DNA of 5,559 nt from CAZEIW01 sp964512305 (GCA_964512305.1 CAZEIW010000076.1:1-5559); one strand, 5' to 3'. Positions 1 to 5,559 are shown, counted from the stretch's first letter. Made by a program: numbers and translations. The notes: a model not told the origin generated them from the sequence alone.

Positions 1-338
1 ATGCCGGTGTTGAACGCAACGCCGTTGGCGCTGCCGAAACCTGGGGCCGAGAAATTCGCGCCCTCGGTGCGGCTCTCCTGATCGCCATGGAGGGCGCCGG
101 CATCGATCTCCACCGTGGGTAGCGACAGGGCGCGTGCCTGCTTGCGCTTGGCCTGGCCGGCCATCCGCCCCGCCTGCGCGGCGGCAAAGGCCGGATCGTG
201 CTCGCGCGCCGACTGCCAGGCCTGCAGCAGATCGACCGCGTGCGCGCTCGGGGCCGTGATGACCGCAGCCAGAAGGAGCAGCGGCGACAACGTCGCCGAC
301 GCGGAGCGCCGCCGCAACGTCCGGGGCAACAGCCTCAT
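1..338 (-). CDS. TolC-family outer-membrane efflux channel, N-terminal part (runs off left edge)
   Basis: Outer-membrane factor expected to form the trimeric exit duct of the RND pump encoded upstream in the same operon. Only 112 codons are present, and the frame stays open to the window edge. Residues 1-34 look like a Sec signal peptide: an Arg-rich n-region (RTLRRR), a Leu/Ala core and a likely cleavage after SAHA. The mature protein begins VDLLQAWQSAREHDPAFAAA, which matches the first helix of TolC-type proteins (pattern xLLQxYxxAxxxDPxxxAA). Basic helix residues and then LSLPTVEIDAGA follow, matching the point where TolC enters its first beta strands (usually L-P-x-L/V). The ATG at 338 overlaps the trxC stop as ATGA, and a purine-rich AGGGGA lies 4 bases upstream. 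I am confident of the family but cannot judge whether the gene is intact beyond the edge. No specific gene symbol can be assigned. Confidence 0.9.
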   Translation of the reverse strand, partial: MRLLPRTLRRRSASATLSPLLLLAAVITAPSAHAVDLLQAWQSAREHDPAFAAAQAGRMAGQAKRKQARALSLPTVEIDAGALHGDQESRTEGANFSAPGFGSANGVAFNTG

Positions 339-775
339 GCCGTCCCCTGCCGCCCCTGGACCAGATTCGAGTCCAGCCAGCGCATCAGCTGGCCTGCGGG
401 CATCGCACCGGACACTCGTGCCACCTCGCGTCCGCGATCGAACAGGACGAGCGTCGGGATGCCGCGGATCCCATATTGCCCCGCGGTCGCCTGGCAGGCG
501 TCGGTGTCGATCTTCACGAAGCGCACAAGCGGCCGCTGTGCCGCCGCCTGCGCGAACGCCGGCGCCATCGCGCGGCAGGGCGCGCACCACTCGGCCCAGA
601 AGTCGATCAGCACCGGCTGCTCGGTCGTCGCGAGGAAGCGGGGCAGCGAGTCGTCGTTCAACGCCACCGGCTTCGCTCCCTGCAGCGGCTGTCCGCACTT
701 GCCGCACACCGCCTCGGCCAGCCGCTCTTCCTGCACGCAGTTGGTCGCCCCGCAATCCGCACAAACCCAGAGCAT
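335..775 (-). CDS. trxC: Thioredoxin TrxC (thioredoxin 2) with N-terminal zinc-ribbon motif
   Basis: Cytoplasmic dithiol-disulfide oxidoreductase of 146 residues with no signal peptide. The N-terminus carries two CxxC pairs (C5/C8 and C24/C27), the zinc-binding module that separates thioredoxin 2 from thioredoxin 1; an additional Cys sits at residue 13. The thioredoxin fold follows: VLIDFWAEWCAPC holds the buried Asp (D58) and redox pair C64/C67, and the cis-proline is P107 in GIPT. The active site reads WCAPC rather than the common WCGPC, a tolerated variant. Length is close to E. coli Trx2. The start at 775 is supported by an AGGGAG Shine-Dalgarno 6 bases upstream that overlaps the stop of the preceding gene. 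Finding trxC inside an RND efflux operon, between permease and channel genes, is unusual. It suggests that the operon's inducing stress involves thiols, zinc or reactive sulfur/electrophiles (inference). Confidence 0.95.
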   Translation of the reverse strand: MLWVCADCGATNCVQEERLAEAVCGKCGQPLQGAKPVALNDDSLPRFLATTEQPVLIDFWAEWCAPCRAMAPAFAQAAAQRPLVRFVKIDTDACQATAGQYGIRGIPTLVLFDRGREVARVSGAMPAGQLMRWLDSNLVQGRQGTA

Positions 776-781
776 GGCAAT

Positions 782-787
782 CTCCCT
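782..787 (-). promoter_or_regulatory. Shine-Dalgarno of trxC
   Basis: AGGGAG on the minus strand, 6 bases before the trxC ATG. It overlaps the TAG stop of the upstream DUF2892 gene, so a ribosome terminating there sits on the next start site. This supports coupled translation across the only junction in the operon that is not an ATGA overlap. Confidence 0.7.
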
Positions 788-998
788 AGCAGGCGCCGGC
801 GCGCAGGCCGGCCTTGCGCAACAGCGTTTCCATCAGGCACCAGCGGGTCAGCCCGCTCTGCAGCAGATTGACGCCGACGAACGCGGTGAACCAGAGCCAG
901 TTGGCCGAGTGGAAGATCGGGCTGCCGGGAATGCCCAGCGCGAGCGACAGCAGGATGAAACCGCCGGCGACGACGCGCACGACCTGCCAGGATGTCAT
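786..998 (-). CDS. Small two-helix membrane protein, DUF2892 / YgaP-type transmembrane domain
   Basis: A 70-residue inner-membrane protein. It has two hydrophobic segments, roughly residues 7-24 (VRVVAGGFILLSLALG) and 34-50 (WLWFTAFVGVNLLQSGL). The second runs into the family pattern GxNLLQSxxTxxC (C54), followed by an amphipathic LLRKAGL tail and a terminal Cys (C70). This pattern is typical of the DUF2892 family, which is the membrane domain of the E. coli rhodanese YgaP and also occurs as stand-alone proteins, often near ArsR-type regulators and sulfur genes (known family context). Its biochemical role is not established. The start at 998 overlaps the permease stop as ATGA and has an AAGGAG 8 bases upstream, which fixes this start; an in-frame upstream extension would only be a shadow of the permease gene. 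No rhodanese domain is fused or adjacent here. The cysteines make a redox or persulfide-handling role imaginable, but that is inference. Confidence 0.88.
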   Translation of the reverse strand: MTSWQVVRVVAGGFILLSLALGIPGSPIFHSANWLWFTAFVGVNLLQSGLTRWCLMETLLRKAGLRAGAC

Positions 999-3900
999 GA
1001 CAAAAGCTCCTTCGGGGTTCGGGAAATCGGCGGCGCCTCGCGATAGGCGCTGTAGTAGAGCAGCGGGATGACGACCAGCGTCAGCAGCGTCGACACGAGC
1101 ACGCCGAAGATCAGCGAGATCGCCAGGCCGTTGAAGATCGGGTCGTCCAGGATGAAGAACGCGCCCAGCATCGCGGCCAGCGCCGTCAGGCCGATCGGCT
1201 GGGCGCGCGTGGCGGCCGAGCGGATCACCGCGTCGCGGAAAGCGACGCCCTGCGCGCATTGAAGATTGACGAAGTCGACCAGCAGGATCGAGTTGCGCAC
1301 GATGATGCCGGCGAGCGCGATCATGCCGATCATCGAGGTCGCGGTGAACTGCGATCCGAGCAGCGCGTGGCCGGGCATCACGCCGATGATCGTCAGCGGG
1401 ATCGGCGCCATGATGATCAGCGGCGTCAGGTACGAGCCGAACTGCGCGACCACCAGCAGGTAGATCAGCACGAGGCCGACCGCGTACGCGAGGCCCATGT
1501 CGCGGAAGGTCTCGTAGGTCACCTGCCATTCGCCGTCCCACTTGAGCGAGAAGCCGCGATACGGGTCTTCCGGCTGCCGGAAGAAGTACTCGGCCAGCGT
1601 TCCACCACCGGGAAGCTTCAACCGGCCGATCTTCGAGCGCATCTCGAACATCCCGTAGAGCGGGCTGTCGGCGCCGCCCGCCATGTCCCCCACCACGTAG
1701 CTCACCGGCAGGAGATCCTTGTGATAGAGCGGCTGCTCGACGGCGGTGTGCTGCACCGTGACCAGTTCGCGCATCGGCACCATCCGGCCATCGGCCCCCC
1801 GCACCGCGAGCTGCAGCGCGGCGTCGAGCGAGCCTTGGGTCGCCGCCGGCAGGCGCAGGCGCGCTGCCGCGGGATACTTGGTGGCGTCATGCACATAAGC
1901 GGCATCCTCGCCGGCCATCGCCGCGTGCAGTCCCGCCGCCACCGCGGACGGCGGCACGCCAGCGAGCACCGCCTTGCGGCGGTCGACCGTCAGCACCTCT
2001 CGCGGCGCCTGCGCGACGTTCGAGGTGTCGACATCGACAATGCCGGCGCTGCCGGCGAAGACGCCTCGCACGTCGTCGGCGACCTGGCGGCGACCCGCCT
2101 CGTCGGGGCCGTAGATCTCGGCCACGATCGGCGCCAGCACCGGCGGCCCGGGCGGCACCTCGACCACCTTGACCGTGGCGCCGCTGGCACGCCCAATCCG
2201 CGCCAGCTCGGGCCGCACGCGCAGCGCGATCGCATGGCTCTGGTCGCTGCGCCGATGCTTGTCGACCAGGTTGACCTGGATGTCGCCGACCTCGCCGCCG
2301 CTACGCAGGTAGTAGCTGCGCACGAGGCCGTTGAAGTTGATCGGCGCCGACAGGCCGGCGTACGCCTGGTAGTCGGTGACCTCGGGTACCGTCGCCAGAT
2401 AGCGGGTCATCTCCGACAGCACCGCCGCCGTGCGCTCGAGCGGCGTGCCGGCCGGCATGTCGACCACGACCTGGAATTCGGACTTGTTGTCGAACGGCAG
2501 CATCTTCAGCACGACCCAGCCTGCCGCCGGGAGCGCGACCGACGCGCCGATCAGCCCGGCCACGCCCAGCCAGAGCTGCAGCCTGCGGCGCGCGCCGCGC
2601 ACGGGGTCGAGGAACGGCGCGAACACGCGCGTGAACAGCGGCAGCAGCCTGCCCGACAGGCCGTCGGCAGCCCCATGATGACCGGGCTTCAGCCAGAGTC
2701 GCGCCAGCCACGGCGTGACCACGAATGCGACCGCGAGCGAGATCAGCATCCCCATCGAGGCGTTGATCGGGATCGGGCTCATGTAAGGGCCCATGAGGCC
2801 CGTCACGAACGCCATCGGCAGCAGCGCCGCGATCACGGTCAGCGTCGCCAGGATGGTCGGCCCGCCGACCTCGTCGACCGCGGCCGGGATGATCGAGGCG
2901 AGCGGCCGGCCCGGTTCGAGCAGCATGTGCCGGTGGATGTTCTCGACCACGACGATCGCGTCGTCGACCAGGATGCCGATCGAGAAGATCAGCGCGAACA
3001 GGCTCACGCGGTTGATCGTGAAGCCCCAGGCCCACGAGGCGAACAGCGTCGCGGTCAGCGTCAGCACGACCGCCAGGCCGACGATCGCCGCCTCGCGCCG
3101 GCCGAGCGCGACGAACACCAGGGCCACCACCGAGGCGGTCGCGAACAGCAGTTTCTCGATCAGCTTGTGCGCCTTGTCGCCGGCAGTCAGGCCATAGTCG
3201 CGCGTGACGGCGACGCCGACGTCGTCCGGAATCACGGTGTTGCGCAGCTGGTCGACCCGCTGCAGGACGCGCTCGGCGACGTCGACCGCGTTTTCACCCG
3301 GCTTCTTGGTCACGCTGATCGTCACCGCGGGGTACTCGCCGCCGCCCTTCCCGACCTTGCCATACCAGACGTAGCGTTGCGGCTGCGGCGGGCCGTCGCG
3401 GACCGTCGCGACGTCGGCCAGCGCGACGGGCCTGCCGCCGTGCGCCGCGACCAGCAGCCGGCCGACTTCGTCGGCACTGGTCAGGAATCCGCCCGCGTCC
3501 AGCGTAACCGCCTGGTCCGACTCGACGCGCTGCGCGGCCGGCAGGCCGAGGTTGGCCGCCTGCAGCGCCGCGCGCAGGTCGGGCAGCGAGACGCCTGCGG
3601 CATTCATCCGGGCCGGGTCGAGCAGCACGTTGACCGCGCGGCCGGGACCGCCGAGCGTGACGATCTCGCGCGTGCCGCCGACACGCTTGAGATCGGCTTC
3701 CATCGCGTGCGCGACGCGTTCGAGCTCGAACCCGCCCTGCCCGCCCCCCTTCGCGTACAGCGTCAGGGTCACGATCGGCACGTCGTCGATGCCCTTGGGC
3801 TTGACGACCGGCTCCGCCACCCCGAAGCCGGCCGGCAGCCAGTCCCGGTTCGACTGCAGCGTGTCGTACAGCCGTACCAGCGCCTCGGTGCGCGGCACGC

Positions 3901-4243
3901 CGACCTTGTACTGGACCGTGATGATCGCCAGCCCCGGCCGCGACAGCGACATCACGTGGTCGATGCCGCTGATCTGCGACAGCACCTGTTCGGCGGGGCC
4001 CGCGACCGTCTGCTCGACCTGGCGTGCCGATGCGCCAGGGAACGGGATCAGCACGTTGGCCATCGTGACGTTGATCTGCGGCTCTTCTTCCTTCGGCGTC
4101 ACCAGCACCGCGAAGAGCCCCAGCCCCATCGCGAGCATAGCCAGCAGCGGCGTAATCCGCGCCGCCAGGAAGTAGCGCGCGATGCGGCCGGAAACGCCGA
4201 GCGGCGCCGGGCTGTGGCCGTGGCCGGCCGGGCGTTCCGTCAT
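995..4243 (-). CDS. RND-family efflux permease (AcrB-like, HAE-type)
   Basis: Proton-driven inner-membrane pump of 1082 residues, a typical length for RND permeases. TM1 lies near residues 28-48 and is followed by TPKEEEPQI and the porter-domain start (FPGASARQVEQTV). TM2-TM6 span about 365-518, with the TM4 proton-relay motif GILVDDAIVVVEN containing D427/D428. TM7 is near 558-580, the second periplasmic loop about 581-915, and TM8-TM12 about 917-1063. The TM10 position usually occupied by the relay Lys (AKNAIL in AcrB) reads VRNSILLVDF, so R983 replaces Lys. The double Asp matches hydrophobe/amphiphile exporters, whereas CusA-type metal pumps carry a VDAAIV pattern with a single Asp. The start overlaps the adaptor stop as ATGA and the end overlaps the DUF2892 start the same way. 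The substrate cannot be read from the sequence. No frameshift or internal stop is seen. Confidence 0.97.
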   Translation of the reverse strand: MTERPAGHGHSPAPLGVSGRIARYFLAARITPLLAMLAMGLGLFAVLVTPKEEEPQINVTMANVLIPFPGASARQVEQTVAGPAEQVLSQISGIDHVMSLSRPGLAIITVQYKVGVPRTEALVRLYDTLQSNRDWLPAGFGVAEPVVKPKGIDDVPIVTLTLYAKGGGQGGFELERVAHAMEADLKRVGGTREIVTLGGPGRAVNVLLDPARMNAAGVSLPDLRAALQAANLGLPAAQRVESDQAVTLDAGGFLTSADEVGRLLVAAHGGRPVALADVATVRDGPPQPQRYVWYGKVGKGGGEYPAVTISVTKKPGENAVDVAERVLQRVDQLRNTVIPDDVGVAVTRDYGLTAGDKAHKLIEKLLFATASVVALVFVALGRREAAIVGLAVVLTLTATLFASWAWGFTINRVSLFALIFSIGILVDDAIVVVENIHRHMLLEPGRPLASIIPAAVDEVGGPTILATLTVIAALLPMAFVTGLMGPYMSPIPINASMGMLISLAVAFVVTPWLARLWLKPGHHGAADGLSGRLLPLFTRVFAPFLDPVRGARRRLQLWLGVAGLIGASVALPAAGWVVLKMLPFDNKSEFQVVVDMPAGTPLERTAAVLSEMTRYLATVPEVTDYQAYAGLSAPINFNGLVRSYYLRSGGEVGDIQVNLVDKHRRSDQSHAIALRVRPELARIGRASGATVKVVEVPPGPPVLAPIVAEIYGPDEAGRRQVADDVRGVFAGSAGIVDVDTSNVAQAPREVLTVDRRKAVLAGVPPSAVAAGLHAAMAGEDAAYVHDATKYPAAARLRLPAATQGSLDAALQLAVRGADGRMVPMRELVTVQHTAVEQPLYHKDLLPVSYVVGDMAGGADSPLYGMFEMRSKIGRLKLPGGGTLAEYFFRQPEDPYRGFSLKWDGEWQVTYETFRDMGLAYAVGLVLIYLLVVAQFGSYLTPLIIMAPIPLTIIGVMPGHALLGSQFTATSMIGMIALAGIIVRNSILLVDFVNLQCAQGVAFRDAVIRSAATRAQPIGLTALAAMLGAFFILDDPIFNGLAISLIFGVLVSTLLTLVVIPLLYYSAYREAPPISRTPKELLS
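1007..1012 (-). promoter_or_regulatory. Shine-Dalgarno of the DUF2892 gene
   Basis: A near-consensus AAGGAG on the minus strand lies 8 bases before the ATG at 998, inside the last codons of the permease gene. It is the strongest ribosome-binding site in the operon. It decides the DUF2892 start and shows that this small gene is expressed as its own product. Confidence 0.7.
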
Positions 4244-5277
4244 GGGACCAGCCCCGTCTGCGCCGCCGCCGCGATCGGGTCGAGCGCGACGCGCTCGCCC
4301 CCGCGCAGGCCGGCCAGGATTTCGACCTCGTCGCCGAGCGCGCGGCCTGTGCGCACCTGGCGCAGCCTCGCGCGCCCCTGATCGTCGACGATATAAACGG
4401 CCTCCAGTTCGCTGCGGCTGATCACTGCGCTGCGCGGAACGACCGCCGCCGCGGCCTTTGCGGCGGACTGGAGCGTCAATTCCACCCGCGCGTACTGGCC
4501 CGGCTCCACGCCCGGCGGCCGCGGCAGGTCGACCCGCAGCTGGGCGCTGTGCGACTGCGGATCGACCGTCGGCAACAGCGTCGCGTGCGCGATCGTCTGC
4601 TGGCGCGCCGCGAGGCTCGCGTTGGGCAACTCGACCCGTACCGCCGCGTCGCGCTTCACCAAAGGCAGCACCGACTCCGGGACGCGCGCCGCGACGCGCA
4701 GCGCCGCAGGATCGAACAGGGTCAGCAAGGGCCGGCCCGGCAGGGCCAGGTCGCCGCGCTCGACCGCGACGGCGGCCACGATTGCGTCATAGGGCGCCCC
4801 GACCGTGTGAAAACCGACGCCGGCGCCCGTGACGCCCGCCTGCGCGCGCATCGCATCGGCCTGGGCGGTCGCGCTGCGCAGCCGCTCGCGCGCCCGATCC
4901 ATGGCCGCCTGGCTCAGGTACCGTTTCGCGTACAGGCGCTCGCTGCGCTCGAATTCGGCGCGCGCACCGTCGAGCTGCGCATCGGCCTGCGCGACCTGCG
5001 CCCGGCTCGCTTCCTCCTGCCGGTCGGCGACCTCGGCATCGATCCGCAGCAGGACCTGCCCCCGCCCGACGGCGTCGCCCGCTTTTACCGCCAGCATGGT
5101 CACCCGGCCCGCGACCTGCGCCGAGATCTCGGTCTGCCGAATCGCCTCCACCGTTCCTTCGGCGACGTAGACGGCGGCGCCGTCCTCGGCCCGCACGGTC
5201 GCGGTCGCGAGCTGCGCGCCCGCCCGCAGCGGCAACAGCGCAGCCAGCGCCACAGCCAATGCCCACTTTGAGTTCAT
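4240..5277 (-). CDS. RND efflux periplasmic adaptor (membrane fusion protein)
   Basis: Periplasmic adaptor of 345 residues joining the permease to the TolC-type channel. Residues 1-21 form a Sec signal peptide (MNSKWALAVALAALLPLRAGA, probable cleavage before Q22). There is no lipobox Cys, so the protein is not a lipoprotein. The order is: lipoyl half-motif about 47-82 (ISAQVAGRVTMLAVKAGDAVGRGQVLLRID), a short Ala/Arg/Gln-rich alpha-hairpin about 84-148, the second lipoyl half about 157-180 (APYDAIVAAVAVERGDLALPG), a beta-barrel about 190-270, and a membrane-proximal domain to the C-terminus (VVPRSAVISR...VYIVDD...VRTGRALGDEVEILAGLRGGERV). The same frame is open up to an ATG at 5493, but those 72 extra codons lack a signal peptide and cover the promoter island. 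The ATG at 5277 has a CAGGA 4 bases upstream and begins the signal peptide. As first gene of the operon it is translated from its own leader. The hairpin is short compared with AcrA, as in many RND adaptors of this length. Confidence 0.96.
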   Translation of the reverse strand: MNSKWALAVALAALLPLRAGAQLATATVRAEDGAAVYVAEGTVEAIRQTEISAQVAGRVTMLAVKAGDAVGRGQVLLRIDAEVADRQEEASRAQVAQADAQLDGARAEFERSERLYAKRYLSQAAMDRARERLRSATAQADAMRAQAGVTGAGVGFHTVGAPYDAIVAAVAVERGDLALPGRPLLTLFDPAALRVAARVPESVLPLVKRDAAVRVELPNASLAARQQTIAHATLLPTVDPQSHSAQLRVDLPRPPGVEPGQYARVELTLQSAAKAAAAVVPRSAVISRSELEAVYIVDDQGRARLRQVRTGRALGDEVEILAGLRGGERVALDPIAAAAQTGLVP

Positions 5278-5281
5278 AAGT

Positions 5282-5286
5282 TCCTG
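5282..5286 (-). promoter_or_regulatory. Shine-Dalgarno of the adaptor gene
   Basis: CAGGA on the minus strand, separated by ACTT from the ATG at 5277. The spacing is short but usable. Together with the signal peptide that begins at this ATG, it supports 5277 over the longer in-frame ATG at 5493. Confidence 0.55.
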
Positions 5287-5294
5287 CCGCCCAA

Positions 5295-5311
5295 GCCGGG
5301 GAAGTCCCGGC
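5295..5311 (-). promoter_or_regulatory. GC-rich hairpin in the adaptor 5' leader
   Basis: The leader RNA contains GCCGGG-ACTTC-CCCGGC read on the minus strand, giving a 6-bp all-GC perfect stem with a 5-base loop. It ends 17 bases before the start codon and just upstream of the Shine-Dalgarno. No T-run follows, so it is not a typical intrinsic terminator. It could modulate ribosome access or protect the transcript. In such GC-rich DNA a chance stem of this size is also possible. Confidence 0.4.
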
Positions 5312-5362
5312 GGATCGAAGAAATCGTCGAGAAAGTGCGTGACAGATCGATACTCTTCTGCT

Positions 5363-5391
5363 ACTGTATAGCTTAATGGTTTAATAGTCAA
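5363..5391 (-). promoter_or_regulatory. Probable sigma-70 promoter of the efflux operon
   Basis: On the minus strand TTGACT (5391-5386, five of six bases of TTGACA) is followed after exactly 17 bases by TACAGT (5368-5363, four of six of TATAAT). A TATACA shifted by two bases (5370-5365, 15-base spacer) is an alternative -10. The site lies in the only AT-rich patch of the window and would give a leader of roughly 75-80 bases before the adaptor ATG. The candidate operator repeat covers it, so a regulator bound there would block it. Confidence 0.6.
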
Positions 5392-5395
5392 ATAG
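5364..5395. repeat. Four degenerate 8-bp tandem units; candidate operator
   Basis: Read on the plus strand the island splits into four consecutive 8-mers: CTGTATAG, CTTAATGG, TTTAATAG and TCAAATAG. Columns 5, 6 and 8 (A, T, G) are invariant, and units 1, 3 and 4 end in ATAG. The consensus is about YTTAATAG. The block covers the leftward -35 and nearly all of its -10, plus the whole rightward -10, which is where a repressor of both genes would bind. Units 2-3 also contain TTAA-TGGT-TTAA, a small inverted repeat. No longer palindrome of the kind usual for ArsR dimers is visible, and low-complexity AT sequence can produce such a pattern by chance. Confidence 0.4.
5380..5385 (+). promoter_or_regulatory. 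Possible -10 element for the ArsR-type gene
   Basis: TTTAAT on the plus strand matches TATAAT at five of six positions and lies about 107 bases before the regulator ATG. The best -35 available 18 bases upstream (TTCTGC, 5356-5361) is poor. The element falls inside the leftward promoter's spacer, so the two promoters would overlap and could be controlled from one operator. This would fit autoregulation, a common feature of ArsR-family genes. Confidence 0.35.
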
Positions 5396-5491
5396 AGAAA
5401 GCCAGGTCTCACGTCAAACCGCAAGGCTCGAGCCGTAGAGAAATCCAGGACGCCGGACACCGTGCCCCCTCGCGACCCAGGCTGCAAGCGC

Positions 5492-5559
5492 ATGAACGCC
5501 CTCGACGACCGCGCGCTCGAGTACGTCGCGGAGTACTTCCGCGCGCTGTCCGAGCCGCA
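5492..5559 (+). CDS. ArsR-family transcriptional regulator, N-terminal fragment (runs off right edge)
   Basis: Only 22 codons are visible: MNALDDRALEYVAEYFRALSEP. The run AEYFRALSEP matches the start of the ArsR/SmtB winged-helix domain, where family members read F-x-A-L-S-E/D-P-T-R-L-x-I-L. The usual TRLxIL continuation lies beyond the edge, so the assignment rests on this short stretch and on position: divergent from an efflux operon across a shared promoter. ArsR proteins are normally repressors released by metals, reactive sulfur or oxidation. The effector cannot be predicted because the metal or thiol residues lie outside the window. An in-frame GTG at 5462 is a possible alternative start, but the ATG gives the usual N-terminal length. 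The Shine-Dalgarno is weak (CAGG about 10 bases upstream). Confidence 0.75.
   Translation, partial: MNALDDRALEYVAEYFRALSEP

Noticed and set aside
115..1046. Overlapping plus-strand open frames opposite trxC, DUF2892 and the tolC-like gene.
   Set aside because: They are Arg/Ala/Pro-rich shadows of well-supported minus-strand genes and show no protein-family pattern.
1259..4381. Very long open frame (1040 codons) on the plus strand opposite the permease gene.
   Set aside because: Its translation is an Arg/His/Asp/Gln-rich, low-complexity product with no recognisable domain, as expected when a GC-rich gene is read in antisense. The minus strand clearly encodes a full RND permease there, and no convincing ribosome-binding site or promoter was seen.
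5425..5434. Perfect 10-bp palindrome GGCTCGAGCC in the regulator leader.
   Set aside because: It is short and GC-rich in GC-rich DNA, and no second copy was noticed. It is too weak to call an operator, although it lies between the predicted promoter and the regulator start.
5462..5491. GTG at 5462 as the start of the ArsR-type gene, adding ten residues.
   Set aside because: It is in frame and open, but the added residues (VPPRDPGCKR) resemble no ArsR N-terminus and the ATG gives the usual spacing to the ALSEP motif. It is kept only as an alternative.
5278..5493. N-terminal extension of the adaptor gene to the ATG at 5493.
   Set aside because: The 72 extra codons cross the promoter island, overlap the regulator start and would bury the signal peptide inside the protein. 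The ATG at 5277 begins a clear signal peptide and has a Shine-Dalgarno.
1..5559. Mobile elements, CRISPR arrays, tRNA or rRNA genes, intrinsic terminators.
   Set aside because: None seen. There are no inverted-repeat ends, transposase motifs, regularly spaced repeats or stem plus T-run structures, and the operon's end lies beyond the left edge.

Overview
The window is almost fully coding and very GC-rich. It carries one long leftward (minus-strand) operon and the start of a divergent regulator gene. Base composition, a proteobacterial tripartite efflux set (periplasmic adaptor, RND permease, TolC-type channel) and a zinc-ribbon thioredoxin 2 point to a high-GC Gram-negative proteobacterium. 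A betaproteobacterium is my best guess, but no RNA or marker gene settles it.

Layout, in the direction of transcription from right to left: the divergent intergenic region (5278-5491) separates a rightward ArsR-type regulator, of which only the first 22 codons are present (5492-5559), from the leftward operon. The operon reads: periplasmic adaptor/membrane fusion protein (5277-4240), RND permease (4243-995), a 70-residue two-helix membrane protein of the DUF2892/YgaP-transmembrane type (998-786), thioredoxin TrxC with an N-terminal zinc-ribbon motif (775-335), and the first 112 codons of a TolC-family outer-membrane protein (338 to the left edge). Three of the four junctions are 4-base ATGA stop/start overlaps and the fourth is a 10-base gap with a strong Shine-Dalgarno, so all five genes are probably co-transcribed and translationally coupled.

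Adaptor, permease and outer-membrane channel should form a complete envelope-spanning pump driven by proton motive force. The odd part is the pair placed between permease and channel genes: a DUF2892 membrane protein and a cytoplasmic thioredoxin, neither of which is a normal pump part. With a divergent ArsR-family gene, this suggests an efflux system tied to thiol or sulfur (sulfide/persulfide) or electrophile stress. That functional reading is inference. The permease has the paired aspartates of the drug/hydrophobe (HAE) type rather than the single-Asp heavy-metal (CusA) pattern, so an ArsR neighbour should not be taken as proof of metal export.

The only noncoding stretch (214 bases) holds an AT-rich island with a good leftward sigma-70-like promoter, an overlapping weaker rightward -10, a degenerate 8-bp tandem repeat covering both promoters (a candidate operator), and a GC-rich hairpin just upstream of the adaptor start.
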